A stretch of 64,000 nt of DNA. Origin: an uncultured Lachnospiraceae bacterium. GTDB taxonomy: Bacteria > Bacillota > Clostridia > Lachnospirales > Lachnospiraceae. Below, piece by piece: positions 42,576-51,940 of this stretch (its first letter is position 1; the number at the start of each line of letters is the position of its first letter). The position numbers and the translations under genes are program-made. Location of the stretch: contig CADAOZ010000013.1 in assembly GCA_902789735.1 (NCBI GenBank), positions 1-64,000 on the forward strand. The letters are read 5' to 3'. The notes beneath the pieces are model-generated. The model was not told the DNA's origin. It searched no databases and worked only from the letters and a program-made list of their open reading frames with translations.

Positions 42576-42998
42576 ATGAATAAAGAACAGAAAGAAGCCT
42601 GGCTGAAAGAAGCCGAAATGCAGATGAAAGCCATCCGGACCCTCGAAAAGTATAATATGGCCGCCCTGGCGGTCGCGGGCCTTGGCGCCGCCTTCTGTTA
42701 TTTCAACTTCCGGGCAGCGGATCGGAATCTTCTTTTGATCATCTGCAGCGTTGTCCTTGCTGCCTTAGGCGCCCTGTCCTCCATGGTCCTGAGTGTGGGA
42801 ATCCGTAATGGCAAAGCCAATGTTGCCAGGATTCTGGATGCTGTAGAAGGAAAAATACCGGAAATGCCTGCTGCAGACAAAGCCGGTGCGTCCAAGCCGG
42901 GAGCCGCTTCTGAAGTTCCGTCGAATACGGAACCAAAAGCAGCAGACGCCGGAAGCGCCACGCCGGCCGGCGATGCTGAGGATGGAAAGAAAGGTTGA
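42576..42998 (+). CDS. small membrane protein with acidic, Ala/Pro-rich tail
   Basis: A 140-residue protein of unknown function. A charged N-terminal helix (MNKEQKEAWLKEAEMQMKAI) is followed by two membrane segments at about 28-45 and 52-70, then a disordered tail rich in Ala, Pro, Ser and Asp with a basic end. It starts 23 bases after the PTS terminator, with GAAGGAG as ribosome site, so read-through from the PTS operon could express it. No family is recognised. Confidence 0.72.
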   Translation: MNKEQKEAWLKEAEMQMKAIRTLEKYNMAALAVAGLGAAFCYFNFRAADRNLLLIICSVVLAALGALSSMVLSVGIRNGKANVARILDAVEGKIPEMPAADKAGASKPGAASEVPSNTEPKAADAGSATPAGDAEDGKKG

Positions 42999-43052
42999 AA
43001 AAAGCCTGAAATCCCAAAATTTGAGGATCTGCAAGACATATTCCATAAATAC

Positions 43053-43114
43053 CGGGCGTTAACATATGCGATGATTCTGTTCAGAGCATCCCATATGTTA
43101 ACGCCCGTTTATTT
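43053..43114. terminator. terminator between convergent genes
   Basis: A perfect 16-bp stem, CGGGCGTTAACATATG with its complement, around a 23-nt loop and followed by TTTATTTT. Confidence 0.85.
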
Positions 43115-43125
43115 TGAAGCGTAAA

Positions 43126-44814
43126 TCACGTATCAAGAGTGATGAGAACGACCCGGGCCTCATAAGGCTGCAGGATGCCCATCCTGTGCAGGTCATAGTT
43201 GGAAATGATCTCTATTCCGTCCGCCCGGTCAAACAGGTTGCAGGGCTGGTCCCTGTCTGACCAGTTGCAGGCCACGACCAGGATCTTGTCATTCAGTTTC
43301 CTTTTGTACGCGTAGACCGTTTCACTGTCTTCCATAAGCGGCTCAAAGACGCCGTATACAATTACAGGATTTTCATGACGCAGTTTTATAAGCTTCTGAT
43401 AGTAATAAAATACAGAATCCGGATCTGCCAGCGCCGCCTTGGCGTTGATTTCTTTATATGAGGGATTGACTTTGATCCATGGCTGTCCGACGGTGAATCC
43501 GGCGTTGGGGCCGTCATCCCACTGCATGGGGGTCCTGGCGTTGTCCCTGCCCAGTTCGTTAAAGCAGGCAAGCATATATGCCCCGTCCACCATGTGATGA
43601 TCTGTCACATACTGCTGATAGGCGTTGATTTCCTCGATATCCCTGCATTCATCCAGGGTCCAGGTACAGTTGACCATACCCAGCTCTTCTCCCTGATAAA
43701 TGTAAGGAGTCCCCTTCATCATATGCAGGCAGGTGGCCAGCATCTTGGCGGATTTTACACGCCACCGGGGGCTGTCATTGCCGAACCGGGAGACACAACG
43801 GGGCTGATCATGGTTGTCCAGATAGAGGCTGTTCCAGGCCCTGCCTTCCAGTTCCGTCTGCCATTTGTTGAGGATAGGACGCAGATCTTTCAGGGCCGGT
43901 TTGACCGTCGTCCATTTACCGAGGGGGATATCGGCCCCGGAGATGGGCCCCATATGCTCAAAATGGAAGACCATGCCCAGTTCTGTCTGGTCCTGATTGG
44001 CGTATTTCATGGCTTCCTGGATCGTGACGCCAGCGGCTTCCCCGACGGTCAGCAGATCATAACGGGACAGGACTTTACGGTTCATTTCCCGCAGAAATTC
44101 GTGGACTCTGGGACCGCTGACTGTATATGGCGCAGAGTCCCCGTAAAGACCGTCATAGCTGATTCCGTCCGGGAAAGTCTGGACCTTGGAAATCAGGCTG
44201 ATAACATCCATCCGGAAACCATCGATCCCTTTGTCGCACCACCAGGTCATCAGGTCGAAGACTTTCTCCCTGACTTTGTCATTCTCCCAGTTCAGGTCCG
44301 GCTGTTTGCGGGAGAACAGATGCAGATAGTACTGTCCGGTCTTCTCATCAAACTGCCAGGCGGAACCGCTGAAAGAGGAGGCCCAGTTGTTGGGGGCGCT
44401 GCCATCCGGCCTGGGATCCCGCCAGATATAATAGTCTCTGTAAGGATTGTCCCGGGATGACCGGCTTTCCACGAACCAGGGATGCTCATCGGAAGAATGA
44501 TTGACGACCAGGTCCATGACAATTCGGATCCCCAGGCCATGGGCTGCCGCCAGCATACGGTCAAAATCCTCCATGGTTCCGAAATCCTCCATGATATTTC
44601 TGTAATCGGAAATATCATATCCGTTATCATCATTCGGAGAGGAATAGACCGGGCAGAGCCAGATCACATCGATTCCCAGTTCCTTCAAATAGGGAAGATG
44701 CTCTGTGATCCCGTTCAGATCCCCGATCCCGTCACCGTTGCTGTCCGCAAAGGACCTGGGATAGATCTGATAGATGACTGCTTCTTTCCACCAGGCGCGT
44801 TTTTCCTGTTCCAT
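43126..44814 (-). CDS. GH13 alpha-glucosidase (oligo-1,6-glucosidase type)
   Basis: A 562-residue cytoplasmic enzyme hydrolysing alpha-glucosides such as isomaltose, trehalose-6-phosphate or sucrose-like substrates. Motifs: AVIYQIYPRSFADSNGDGIGDL, DLVVNHSSDEHPWF, nucleophile Asp in GFRMDVISLISK, catalytic Glu in LTVGEAAGV, and NHDQPR. The ATG at 44814 follows GGGAGG; a longer frame begins at 44841 without a ribosome site. It lies 33 bases after the Cof phosphatase gene, so the two probably share a transcript. It suits the breakdown of maltodextrin made by MalQ or imported sugars. Confidence 0.94.
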   Translation of the reverse strand: MEQEKRAWWKEAVIYQIYPRSFADSNGDGIGDLNGITEHLPYLKELGIDVIWLCPVYSSPNDDNGYDISDYRNIMEDFGTMEDFDRMLAAAHGLGIRIVMDLVVNHSSDEHPWFVESRSSRDNPYRDYYIWRDPRPDGSAPNNWASSFSGSAWQFDEKTGQYYLHLFSRKQPDLNWENDKVREKVFDLMTWWCDKGIDGFRMDVISLISKVQTFPDGISYDGLYGDSAPYTVSGPRVHEFLREMNRKVLSRYDLLTVGEAAGVTIQEAMKYANQDQTELGMVFHFEHMGPISGADIPLGKWTTVKPALKDLRPILNKWQTELEGRAWNSLYLDNHDQPRCVSRFGNDSPRWRVKSAKMLATCLHMMKGTPYIYQGEELGMVNCTWTLDECRDIEEINAYQQYVTDHHMVDGAYMLACFNELGRDNARTPMQWDDGPNAGFTVGQPWIKVNPSYKEINAKAALADPDSVFYYYQKLIKLRHENPVIVYGVFEPLMEDSETVYAYKRKLNDKILVVACNWSDRDQPCNLFDRADGIEIISNYDLHRMGILQPYEARVVLITLDT

Positions 44815-44847
44815 TTTTTTTCCTCCCTGTATCCGCCGCAATGATGT

Positions 44848-45666
44848 TCACTGATGCAGGACCAGCGTCTCTATAATCTCCGCGACGCCGCCCTCCCAGC
44901 AGTTAGCCTTTGAAGTGTAGTCGCAGATGGCTTTGATCTCATCCAGGGCGTTGGCAACACAGGCCGAGGTCCCCGCGGCCTGCAGCATGGCCAGATCATT
45001 GATATTATCACCGATCGCCAGCGTCTCCTCAATGGGAATGTTCAGGATTTCCGCCATTTTGACAAGACCGCTTCCTTTATTAACGCCCAGAGGATTGAAC
45101 TCCAGATAACGTTTGGAAGAATAGCTGACATCCAGGTCTCCTGTCATGTATTCCATTTCCTTTTCCACCCGGTTGAGGAAAGGAATATCGGTACATTCAA
45201 AGAGGATCTTGGCAAAGGTCTCATCTTTCAGGGCTTCCAGATCCTTATGGTCATAGGGGATATATTCCATCCGTCCTTTCAGAAAATCTTTCTCATCCTC
45301 ATCGATCTTGTAAATATAGACATCCGTCTGGGTATAGACATGCATACAGAGGTCATAGGATACGCCGACCTGATACAGCTCCGAGATTTTCTCATAAGAC
45401 AGACCGTGGAAATGGAGCAGGCGGTTTCCGGCGTTTTCTGTTATAGCGCCGCCGTTATAGGAAATAATATACTGACCTGCCTTTCCTTTCGTCCCGAGCT
45501 CTTCCAGGGTGCCCTGAATCGATGGATACCCGCGGCCGCTGCAGGGAACGAAAATGACGCCCTGCTCCTGGGCACGCCAGATAGCCTCCAGGTTCTTTTT
45601 TCCGACTTTCTTATCTGCAGGATTTAATAATGTTTCATCCAGGTCACTGGCAATCAATCTGATCAT
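44848..45666 (-). CDS. Cof-type HAD-IIB phosphatase
   Basis: A 272-residue HAD phosphatase with the nucleophile motif LIASDLDETLLNP (DxDET in place of DxDGT, as in some Cof members), FVPCSGRGYPSI, the lysine region YLEFNPLGVNKGSGL and the magnesium loop AIGDNINDLAMLQAAG. GGAGGAG precedes the ATG. It is the first gene of a two-gene operon with the GH13 glucosidase, so a sugar phosphate is a plausible substrate. Confidence 0.94.
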   Translation of the reverse strand: MIRLIASDLDETLLNPADKKVGKKNLEAIWRAQEQGVIFVPCSGRGYPSIQGTLEELGTKGKAGQYIISYNGGAITENAGNRLLHFHGLSYEKISELYQVGVSYDLCMHVYTQTDVYIYKIDEDEKDFLKGRMEYIPYDHKDLEALKDETFAKILFECTDIPFLNRVEKEMEYMTGDLDVSYSSKRYLEFNPLGVNKGSGLVKMAEILNIPIEETLAIGDNINDLAMLQAAGTSACVANALDEIKAICDYTSKANCWEGGVAEIIETLVLHQ

Positions 45667-45805
45667 AGCATCTCCTCCATCTTTCGTATGGATTCATTAT
45701 ATCATAACAATATCCATATTTTTACAGAAACCTGTTATCGTATAAAACCTGAAGACGGAGAGCGGAAATCCCTGACATTTACTTATACTGATCATCCGAA
45801 CTGCC

Positions 45806-45846
45806 AAAAAAAACGGCAGAACACAAATAAGGCCTGTGTTCTGCCG
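45806..45846 (-). terminator. minus-strand terminator of the antiporter operon
   Basis: On the minus strand, CGGCAGAACACA pairs with TGTGTTCTGCCG around a 9-nt loop, followed by eight T. Confidence 0.93.
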
Positions 45847-45898
45847 GTCATAAATATTCGCAGATTCATTTACAGTAAAGCAATATCTCTATATCCTC

Positions 45899-46948
45899 TC
45901 AATAAATATCCTGCTTGTCGCCGTCAGGGAACTGATAGAACAGGAGTCCCTGGTCCATGTGTTCCAGCGCGTAGGACCGGATGGCTTCTTTCATGGCCGC
46001 ATTGCGCTGCTCTTCTGTGATACCATAGAGATTCTCACTGATTTCCTCAACGCCCAGGTTATCAAACTGTTCCGCAATGGGCTCGAGTTCCGCAGGATCT
46101 TCCGTCATCGTCGTATATACACTGTCCAGCTTATAGACACCGGTATCATCCGGGCTGTAGATCGCGAGACCGGGATTATTGCCGCCGCTCTGCAGGACCA
46201 GCGTATCCCCTACGATGTTAAAGATATAACAGTCCATGGACGCCAGGATCTTGATGACCCCTTCATTCTCCTCCGTCATGGCCACAGTGGCAGCAGGAAT
46301 CTGAACGGTGCCTTCCGCATAGGAAGGAACGATCTCCGTCAGCGCAGCTTCTTCCGCCAGTTTCTTGTAGACCGCCGTATTCATGGCCATTCGGAACGTG
46401 GACCAGTAGAGGCCGGCTTCGCTCATGGACATCAGCTGATCCATTTCTTCAGCGGCGTCGATATCCTCGAATCTGGCCCGCTGCCCTTCATAATCCTCCA
46501 TGATCCGGTCCAGATCATCCCGGACATAGAACCAGTTGCCGGGAAAATGGACAAGACGGTTATGGTCCAGTGTATAGAGACCGCCGGAACAGAGCGCCCG
46601 CGTATTTTCATAATCATCATATCCGTTCAGGATACAGTTTCCGAGGATCTGCTTTTCTACTGTCAGTGCCTTCATACCGGAACCGGCGGTGCCGGACGGC
46701 AGGTCCGCGATCGCGTAAAACAGGTCCCGGACCGGATCTTCGATCAGATCCTGCTCGGCAGCTCCGGCAGTGGTACCGGCCGCGGCAGCCTGGTCGCCCT
46801 GGGTATCCGCCTCATCTGTCTCCGCAGCAGAAACGGTTTCCTGTCCTTCTCCGGCAGGCTCTTCCTTCTCCGCGGTAGAATAGGTGCATGCGCTCATAGT
46901 CATGCAGATGACTGCTGCTGCTAAAAGGGATAAGATTCTTTTTTTCAC
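45899..46948 (-). CDS. lipoprotein of unknown function (GTG start)
   Basis: A 349-residue predicted lipoprotein with lipobox MSAC after MKKRILSLLAAAVICMT, then an acidic Ala/Gly/Thr-rich linker to about residue 70 and a soluble domain of unknown family. It starts with GTG, seven bases after GGAGG. It is the last gene of an operon that also encodes a NhaC-type antiporter and a PPP-family phosphatase, 20 bases downstream of the phosphatase gene. Confidence 0.78.
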   Translation of the reverse strand: MKKRILSLLAAAVICMTMSACTYSTAEKEEPAGEGQETVSAAETDEADTQGDQAAAAGTTAGAAEQDLIEDPVRDLFYAIADLPSGTAGSGMKALTVEKQILGNCILNGYDDYENTRALCSGGLYTLDHNRLVHFPGNWFYVRDDLDRIMEDYEGQRARFEDIDAAEEMDQLMSMSEAGLYWSTFRMAMNTAVYKKLAEEAALTEIVPSYAEGTVQIPAATVAMTEENEGVIKILASMDCYIFNIVGDTLVLQSGGNNPGLAIYSPDDTGVYKLDSVYTTMTEDPAELEPIAEQFDNLGVEEISENLYGITEEQRNAAMKEAIRSYALEHMDQGLLFYQFPDGDKQDIY

Positions 46949-46968
46949 GATATACCTCCAGCTCCTTT

Positions 46969-47718
46969 TTAATTATTTCGGTAGTAAGTAAATGCTTCTG
47001 TGCCCGCGCCCTGCCCGTAAGCAGTCAGGTTCATACAGCAGAGCGCCTTTTCATCACTGTAACCGTCCCTGCGGCCCATGGCGGCGCATCCGAGATCAAT
47101 ATTAACGATGTGATCATCTTCCAGAATATAAGCCCTGTCCGGATGCCTGTTCTCCCTAATATACTGGACAGGCACATGCCCGATGACATGTATTCTGCCG
47201 TCCCTCTTATACTTCGATGCGGGCACATGCTCCCAGAAACGCCAGGGGGAATTCCAGACCGCATCAAAAACAATATCATAATCAAGATCCGGAAAAGCGA
47301 CGGTCGTTTTATCGGGCAGAAAATCAGAATGACTGAGCAGATACCGGATATCACCGGAGACAACATCATACTGAAGATACATGCCCGATATAAATTTCAG
47401 GATCCTGAACTGTTCTCCGTACGGAAGCTGTTCGAAAGCTTCTTTGGTGACGATGCCTCCGTTGGACCCGTTCAGCCAGTAGCTTTCTTTCTGCGGATAC
47501 AGATATTCCGTGAGCATCATCAGTTCATGATTGCCCATCAGGCAGATCACGTTTTTTCTGTTCATAATATCCTGCAGCATGGGAATACTGTCCGGCCCCC
47601 TGTCGATGATGTCACCCACGATGAAGAGGGTATCTTTATCCGAAAAAGAGATTCCGTCCAGCATTTTCTGAAACAGGCTGTATTGTCCGTGAATATCGCT
47701 GCATGCGTAAAGAGCCAT
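46969..47718 (-). CDS. PPP-family metallophosphatase
   Basis: A 249-residue calcineurin-like phosphatase. Metal-binding motifs: YACSDIHGQYSLF (GDxHG-like with Ser for Gly), VGDIIDRGPDS (GDxxDRG), and LMGNHELMML (GNHE), plus a later VIGHVPVQ histidine motif. It resembles bacterial serine/threonine or bis(5'-nucleosyl)-tetraphosphate phosphatases (PrpA/ApaH-like). GGGAGG precedes the ATG. It lies 24 bases after the antiporter gene in the same operon. Confidence 0.92.
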   Translation of the reverse strand: MALYACSDIHGQYSLFQKMLDGISFSDKDTLFIVGDIIDRGPDSIPMLQDIMNRKNVICLMGNHELMMLTEYLYPQKESYWLNGSNGGIVTKEAFEQLPYGEQFRILKFISGMYLQYDVVSGDIRYLLSHSDFLPDKTTVAFPDLDYDIVFDAVWNSPWRFWEHVPASKYKRDGRIHVIGHVPVQYIRENRHPDRAYILEDDHIVNIDLGCAAMGRRDGYSDEKALCCMNLTAYGQGAGTEAFTYYRNN

Positions 47719-47742
47719 TCTGCACCTCCCGCGAAATGGTTT

Positions 47743-49053
47743 TTATGTGTTTTTTTCTTTGGTCATCAGGATGGATACAACCACGCAGACCCCCAGCAGG
47801 TACGGGTAGAAGAGGAAAGGAATGATCTTCATACTGGAGATCTGGCTGATTCCGGCCGCGATCAGCAGCTGGGCTCCGTAGGGGATAACGCCCTGGGCGA
47901 TACAGGAACAGGTATCCAGCAGCGACGCGGTCTTTTTGGGTTCAATATGATATTCCTGTGAGATCTGACGGGCAATGGGCGCCGCCATTACGATCGCGAC
48001 CGTATTGTTTGCCGTGGCGATATCCATCAGGACCGTCAGGATCGAAATGCCGAACAGTCCGCCCCGGACACCGTGAAAGTGCCTGCGGATGAACTCCAGA
48101 ATTGCCGCGAAACCGCCGTTCTCCCGAATCAGGGCGCCGATGGAAGCGACCAGAACCGTCACAATGATGGTCTCGAACATACCGTTGATGCCGCCGCCCA
48201 TGGAAGTCAGGGCAGAAACATACGTCAGGGAACCGGTCACGGCGCCGGATATAATAAAGAGCAGGATGCCGATGCCGATGACCGCAAAAACATTGATGCC
48301 TACAATGGCCAGGACCAGTACGATAAAATACGGTGCCGCCTGTATGATGTTGTAATCATAGTGATCCAGCGAGACCGCGCTGCCCCGCAGGGCATAGATG
48401 ACCAGAATGAGCATGGTCATGAGCGCCGCCGGCAGAGCGATAACAAGATTGGCCCAGAATTTGTCCTTCATCTGGACGCCCTGGGTATTGGTCGCCGCAA
48501 TGGTCGTATCCGAAATAAAGGAGAGGTTGTCGCCGAACATGGAACCTCCTACGACTGTCGCCACACAGACAGGCAGGGAAAATTTTCCCATTTCAGAGAC
48601 TGACATGGCGATCGGGACCAGGACAGTAATGGTGCCGCAGCTTGTCCCCATGGCCATGGAGATCAGACAGGCGATCAGAAAGAGACCGGGTATGGCAAAA
48701 GAACCCGGGATCAGGCTGAGCAGAAGACCGGCGGTGGAATCGGCGCCGCCCGCATCTTTGGCGATTCCGCTGAAGGCGCCCGCCATCAGAAAGATGAATA
48801 ACATGATGGTAATATTGTCATCACCGATACCTTTGGCACAGATGTGGATCTTTTCCTCAAAACGCAGGGACCGGTTCTGCAGCAGAGCCAGGGCCAGCGC
48901 GATGGAAAAGGCCAGAACGACCGACATAATATAGAAGCCCATCTGTCCCTCGATCGGATGGATATATTCAAAATAAATACCGTTTCCCAGATACAGCAGC
49001 AAAAACAGCAGGACCGGTAACAGGGCCTTCCCGTTCGGTTTTTCAGATTTCAT
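47743..49053 (-). CDS. NhaC-family Na+/H+ antiporter
   Basis: A 436-residue membrane protein with about 11 segments. It has the family features FLMAGAFSGIAKDAGGADST, MAMGTSCGTITVLVPIAM and VVGGSMFGDNLSFISDTTIAA, the latter with the conserved Gly-Asp-Asn-Leu-Ser ion site. It exchanges Na+ for H+, or possibly carries an organic anion such as malate/lactate. The ATG has a GGGAGGAC ribosome site. First gene of a three-gene operon, divergent from the MATE gene. Confidence 0.92.
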   Translation of the reverse strand: MKSEKPNGKALLPVLLFLLLYLGNGIYFEYIHPIEGQMGFYIMSVVLAFSIALALALLQNRSLRFEEKIHICAKGIGDDNITIMLFIFLMAGAFSGIAKDAGGADSTAGLLLSLIPGSFAIPGLFLIACLISMAMGTSCGTITVLVPIAMSVSEMGKFSLPVCVATVVGGSMFGDNLSFISDTTIAATNTQGVQMKDKFWANLVIALPAALMTMLILVIYALRGSAVSLDHYDYNIIQAAPYFIVLVLAIVGINVFAVIGIGILLFIISGAVTGSLTYVSALTSMGGGINGMFETIIVTVLVASIGALIRENGGFAAILEFIRRHFHGVRGGLFGISILTVLMDIATANNTVAIVMAAPIARQISQEYHIEPKKTASLLDTCSCIAQGVIPYGAQLLIAAGISQISSMKIIPFLFYPYLLGVCVVVSILMTKEKNT

Positions 49054-49162
49054 AATAAAGTGTCCTCCCTTCCGATGATAGCTTTAGTATAGCACCATGT
49101 TCCGTTGAATGCGTGTCTGACATTAAGAAATCATCCAGTTACTCATTTATGATTGAAATTTC

Positions 49163-49191
49163 TTGATATTTGGCGCCTGTCCCTGTATGTT
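49163..49191 (+). promoter_or_regulatory. probable promoter of the MATE gene
   Basis: TTGATA (-35) and TATGTT (-10) with a 17-base spacer. The leader then contains an ATGAAGT (49201) / ACTTCAT (49236) inverted repeat of possible regulatory use. Confidence 0.5.
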
Positions 49192-49302
49192 AGACAATAT
49201 ATGAAGTTATAAATAATGTTTTATGAGTGTAAATACTTCATTATAACTGAAACGAACATCGCAGAGCGGGGCGCATGGATTCCGCTGCTTCAGAACAGGT
49301 AA

Positions 49303-50706
49303 TTGACATTGGAAACAGAGAACAGGAAAGAAACAGAAAGTTACAGGAAAGCGCCGGCGTCCGGCCAGGATAAACGGATCCGGACGCTCTCTTCCGAGCG
49401 GCCTTATAAAGCGGTCCTGAAGATGGGACTGCCCGTCGCATTCGGCATGCTGTTCATGGTGGCCTACAACCTGGTAGACACGTATTTTATCGGTATGCTG
49501 CATAATGATTATCAGCTGGCAGGCGCCAGCCTGGCCTACCCGGTCCTGATGGTCATGATTGCCATCTCCGGCATTGTCGGCAACGGAGGGGCTTCTTATA
49601 TCGCCCGCTGTATGGGTGCCGCCCGGCAGGAGGAAGCGGAGAAGACACTGATGCTGGGCTTTGAGATGATCCTTGTCATGAGCCTGCTTCTGACTGTACT
49701 GGGCATGCTGTTTCTGGATCCTGTCGTCACACTCCTGGGCGCAAGAGAGGAAACTTTCGCCTATACCAGGGATTATACCGGTATTCTGCTCCTGGGCTCC
49801 TTTTTTACCATGGGCAACTACGCGTTTGGCCAGTTGCTGCGCAGTGAAGGTTCCGTCCTCTACGCCATGGTCAGTATGATCGCCGGAACGGTCGCCAATA
49901 TTATTCTGGACCCGGTCTTTATCTTTAAACTGGGAATGGAGATCCGGGGCGCCGCGATCGCCACCATTCTGGGCAATATCCTGAGTACTGCCATCTGTCT
50001 GTGGGTCTATATGAGCGGCAGGAGCCTGCTGCGCCTGTCCGTCAGACATATCGGTTTTTCCCTCCCCATCTTTAAAGAGATCATGCTGGTCGGCGTGCCC
50101 CATACACTGGAGCAGTTCTTCTCTACCGCGTCCATCCTGGTTCTGAACAATCTGGCGGCCGCTTACGGCGGTCTGTATGTGGCGGCTATGGGCATATCCA
50201 GCAAGATCCTTTCCTTTGGCAACTACCTGTATCAGGGCATTGCCGCCGGCTGTCAGCCTCTGATGGGCTATAACTACGGGGCTGCCAATTATAAACGGCT
50301 CCGCTCCCTGATCCGGGCCGCCATCCTCATTACGACCGGAATCGAACTGGCTGTCATGACTGTATGCGGTATCTTCGCGCCGGTATTCGCCGGTCTGTTC
50401 AGTGCGAATGAGACCGTCATTGAGATCGCGGCCATGACTCTGCGAGGCTTCATGCTGACTCTGCCCTTTGTAGGGACCACTTCCATTGTCAGGAATGTCT
50501 ATAATGCCATCGGTATGCCCATGTATGCCTTTGCCATCACCATCGTCCGGCAGCTGGTCCTGTATATTCCTTTCCTGCTCCTGCTCAATGCACTGTTCGG
50601 CTACAGAGGCCTGATCCATGCCCAGGCGGCAGAGGAAATGCTCTGTGTGATCTTCTCGGTATTCCTGCTGGGCCGCTCTCTGAAGAAAATGGAAGGGAAG
50701 ATTTAA
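49303..50706 (+). CDS. MATE-family multidrug/toxin exporter
   Basis: A roughly 467-residue membrane exporter with 12 segments of the DinF/NorM type. Motifs: GLPVAFGMLFMVAYNLVDTYFIGML, ISGIVGNGGASYIARCMGA, and the second-half VGVPHTLEQFFSTASILVLNNL with GCQPLMGYNYGA. The start is odd: an in-frame TAA at 50 bases... lies immediately before a TTG at 49303, and no ATG exists before the first membrane segment, so TTG 49303 or TTG 49309 must be used, with only a weak AGG ribosome site. Divergent from the antiporter operon; a terminator follows. Confidence 0.9.
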   Translation: MTLETENRKETESYRKAPASGQDKRIRTLSSERPYKAVLKMGLPVAFGMLFMVAYNLVDTYFIGMLHNDYQLAGASLAYPVLMVMIAISGIVGNGGASYIARCMGAARQEEAEKTLMLGFEMILVMSLLLTVLGMLFLDPVVTLLGAREETFAYTRDYTGILLLGSFFTMGNYAFGQLLRSEGSVLYAMVSMIAGTVANIILDPVFIFKLGMEIRGAAIATILGNILSTAICLWVYMSGRSLLRLSVRHIGFSLPIFKEIMLVGVPHTLEQFFSTASILVLNNLAAAYGGLYVAAMGISSKILSFGNYLYQGIAAGCQPLMGYNYGAANYKRLRSLIRAAILITTGIELAVMTVCGIFAPVFAGLFSANETVIEIAAMTLRGFMLTLPFVGTTSIVRNVYNAIGMPMYAFAITIVRQLVLYIPFLLLLNALFGYRGLIHAQAAEEMLCVIFSVFLLGRSLKKMEGKI

Positions 50707-50819
50707 CATATCACAGCAAACTCAGCGCCGGCGAAAGTCGCAGGAATACGTCAACTGAATATGTAAGTAACGATAGGAGAGAAGATTACAGCGGATATAG
50801 AATAGTTCTGTAAAATAAT

Positions 50820-50880
50820 AGCGATACACAGCAGAAGGCAGACTGTGCGCAGTCTGTCACTGTTATGTATCGCTTTTTTC
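50820..50880. terminator. terminator between MATE and exonuclease III genes
   Basis: AGCGATACA pairs with TGTATCGCT, with an inner CAGACTG/CAGTCTG hairpin and a final TTTTTT. Confidence 0.85.
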
Positions 50881-50916
50881 ATTCATTCCAAAAGACCGGG
50901 AAACCGGGCGTCCGTA

Positions 50917-51747
50917 TTAAAAATCCGCAATTTCCAGCAGAATCGGCGCGTGATCCTGCCTGGTGCCGGAATCCATCATTTCGGAACGTACCACTTTATC
51001 TTTGATTCTGTCGGATATCAGGAAATAGTCGATCCTCCAGCCCGAGTTATTGATCTTGCTGGTCCGGATCCGCTGGGCCCACCAGGAGTATACTCCTTCC
51101 ACATCCCCATGGACGTGACGGAAGGTATCCGTAAAGCCGTGTGAGAGCAGATTTGTGAAGCCTTCCCGCTCTTCATCGGTAAAGCCCGCGGATCTGTGAT
51201 TGTTCTCCGGATGCGCCAGATCGATCTCTTTGTGGGCAACATTGTAGTCACCGCAGGCGATCACAGGCTTGCCGGAGTCCAGCGCGGTCAGATATTCCGC
51301 GTATTTGCGGTCCCAGACCTGGCGTTCCGCCAGTCGTTTGAGTCCGTCACCGGCATTTGGCGTATAAACCAGATTGAAATAAAAATCCGGCAGCTCCAGC
51401 GTCACCATACGCCCTTCTTCATCCATCGGTTCCGGCGCGCCGATTTTGGGGTAATCCGCCTTTACGTCCAGCGATTTCCTGTACAGGGCCATGGTGCCGG
51501 CATAGCCTTTTCTGGCCGGCGGCCCGGAGCTGATCCAGGCGTATTCATAATCAGGAAAACAGGCCTGCAGGGCTGCTTTCTGCCTGCCGTTCATACCGGC
51601 CGCCGGAAGCTTTGTCTCCTGTATGGCCACAATATCCGCGTTTTCCGCGGCAATCCTGTCCAGTACCTGACGGGTCAGGATAGCGCGGTCGCTGGTGCCG
51701 GTGAGGGCGGCGTTCAGAGAATCAATATTCCAGGATATAAATTTCAT
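50917..51747 (-). CDS. xth: exodeoxyribonuclease III (AP endonuclease)
   Basis: A 276-residue EEP-superfamily nuclease for base-excision repair. Motifs: KFISWNIDSLNA at the start, VAIQETKLP with the metal Glu, CGDYNVAHKEIDLA, GWRIDYFLIS and RQDHAPI with the catalytic Asp-His. These match clostridial ExoA. Length is typical. It is monocistronic on the minus strand; a shared terminator at 50820 lies downstream. Confidence 0.95.
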   Translation of the reverse strand: MKFISWNIDSLNAALTGTSDRAILTRQVLDRIAAENADIVAIQETKLPAAGMNGRQKAALQACFPDYEYAWISSGPPARKGYAGTMALYRKSLDVKADYPKIGAPEPMDEEGRMVTLELPDFYFNLVYTPNAGDGLKRLAERQVWDRKYAEYLTALDSGKPVIACGDYNVAHKEIDLAHPENNHRSAGFTDEEREGFTNLLSHGFTDTFRHVHGDVEGVYSWWAQRIRTSKINNSGWRIDYFLISDRIKDKVVRSEMMDSGTRQDHAPILLEIADF

Positions 51748-51940
51748 AAATTCACCTTTTTTCTGTCAAACGGTCTGTCTGCTTTGATTTCTACTTTGCA
51801 GACGCAGAAACTGTATAGTTACATGACAACATTGCCATCCTCATGGCATGCTGCCGGGCCGGGCAGAGAAATCCTCCGGATCCGTCTGTCCCGCTAAACA
51901 GATTTTACCGAAAACAGAAGCTAAAGGCAATTTGAATGAT

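Noticed and set aside
49207-50709. 500-codon frame opposite the MATE gene
   Set aside because: Low-complexity antisense translation rich in Gln, Asp and His; the plus strand has all MATE motifs.
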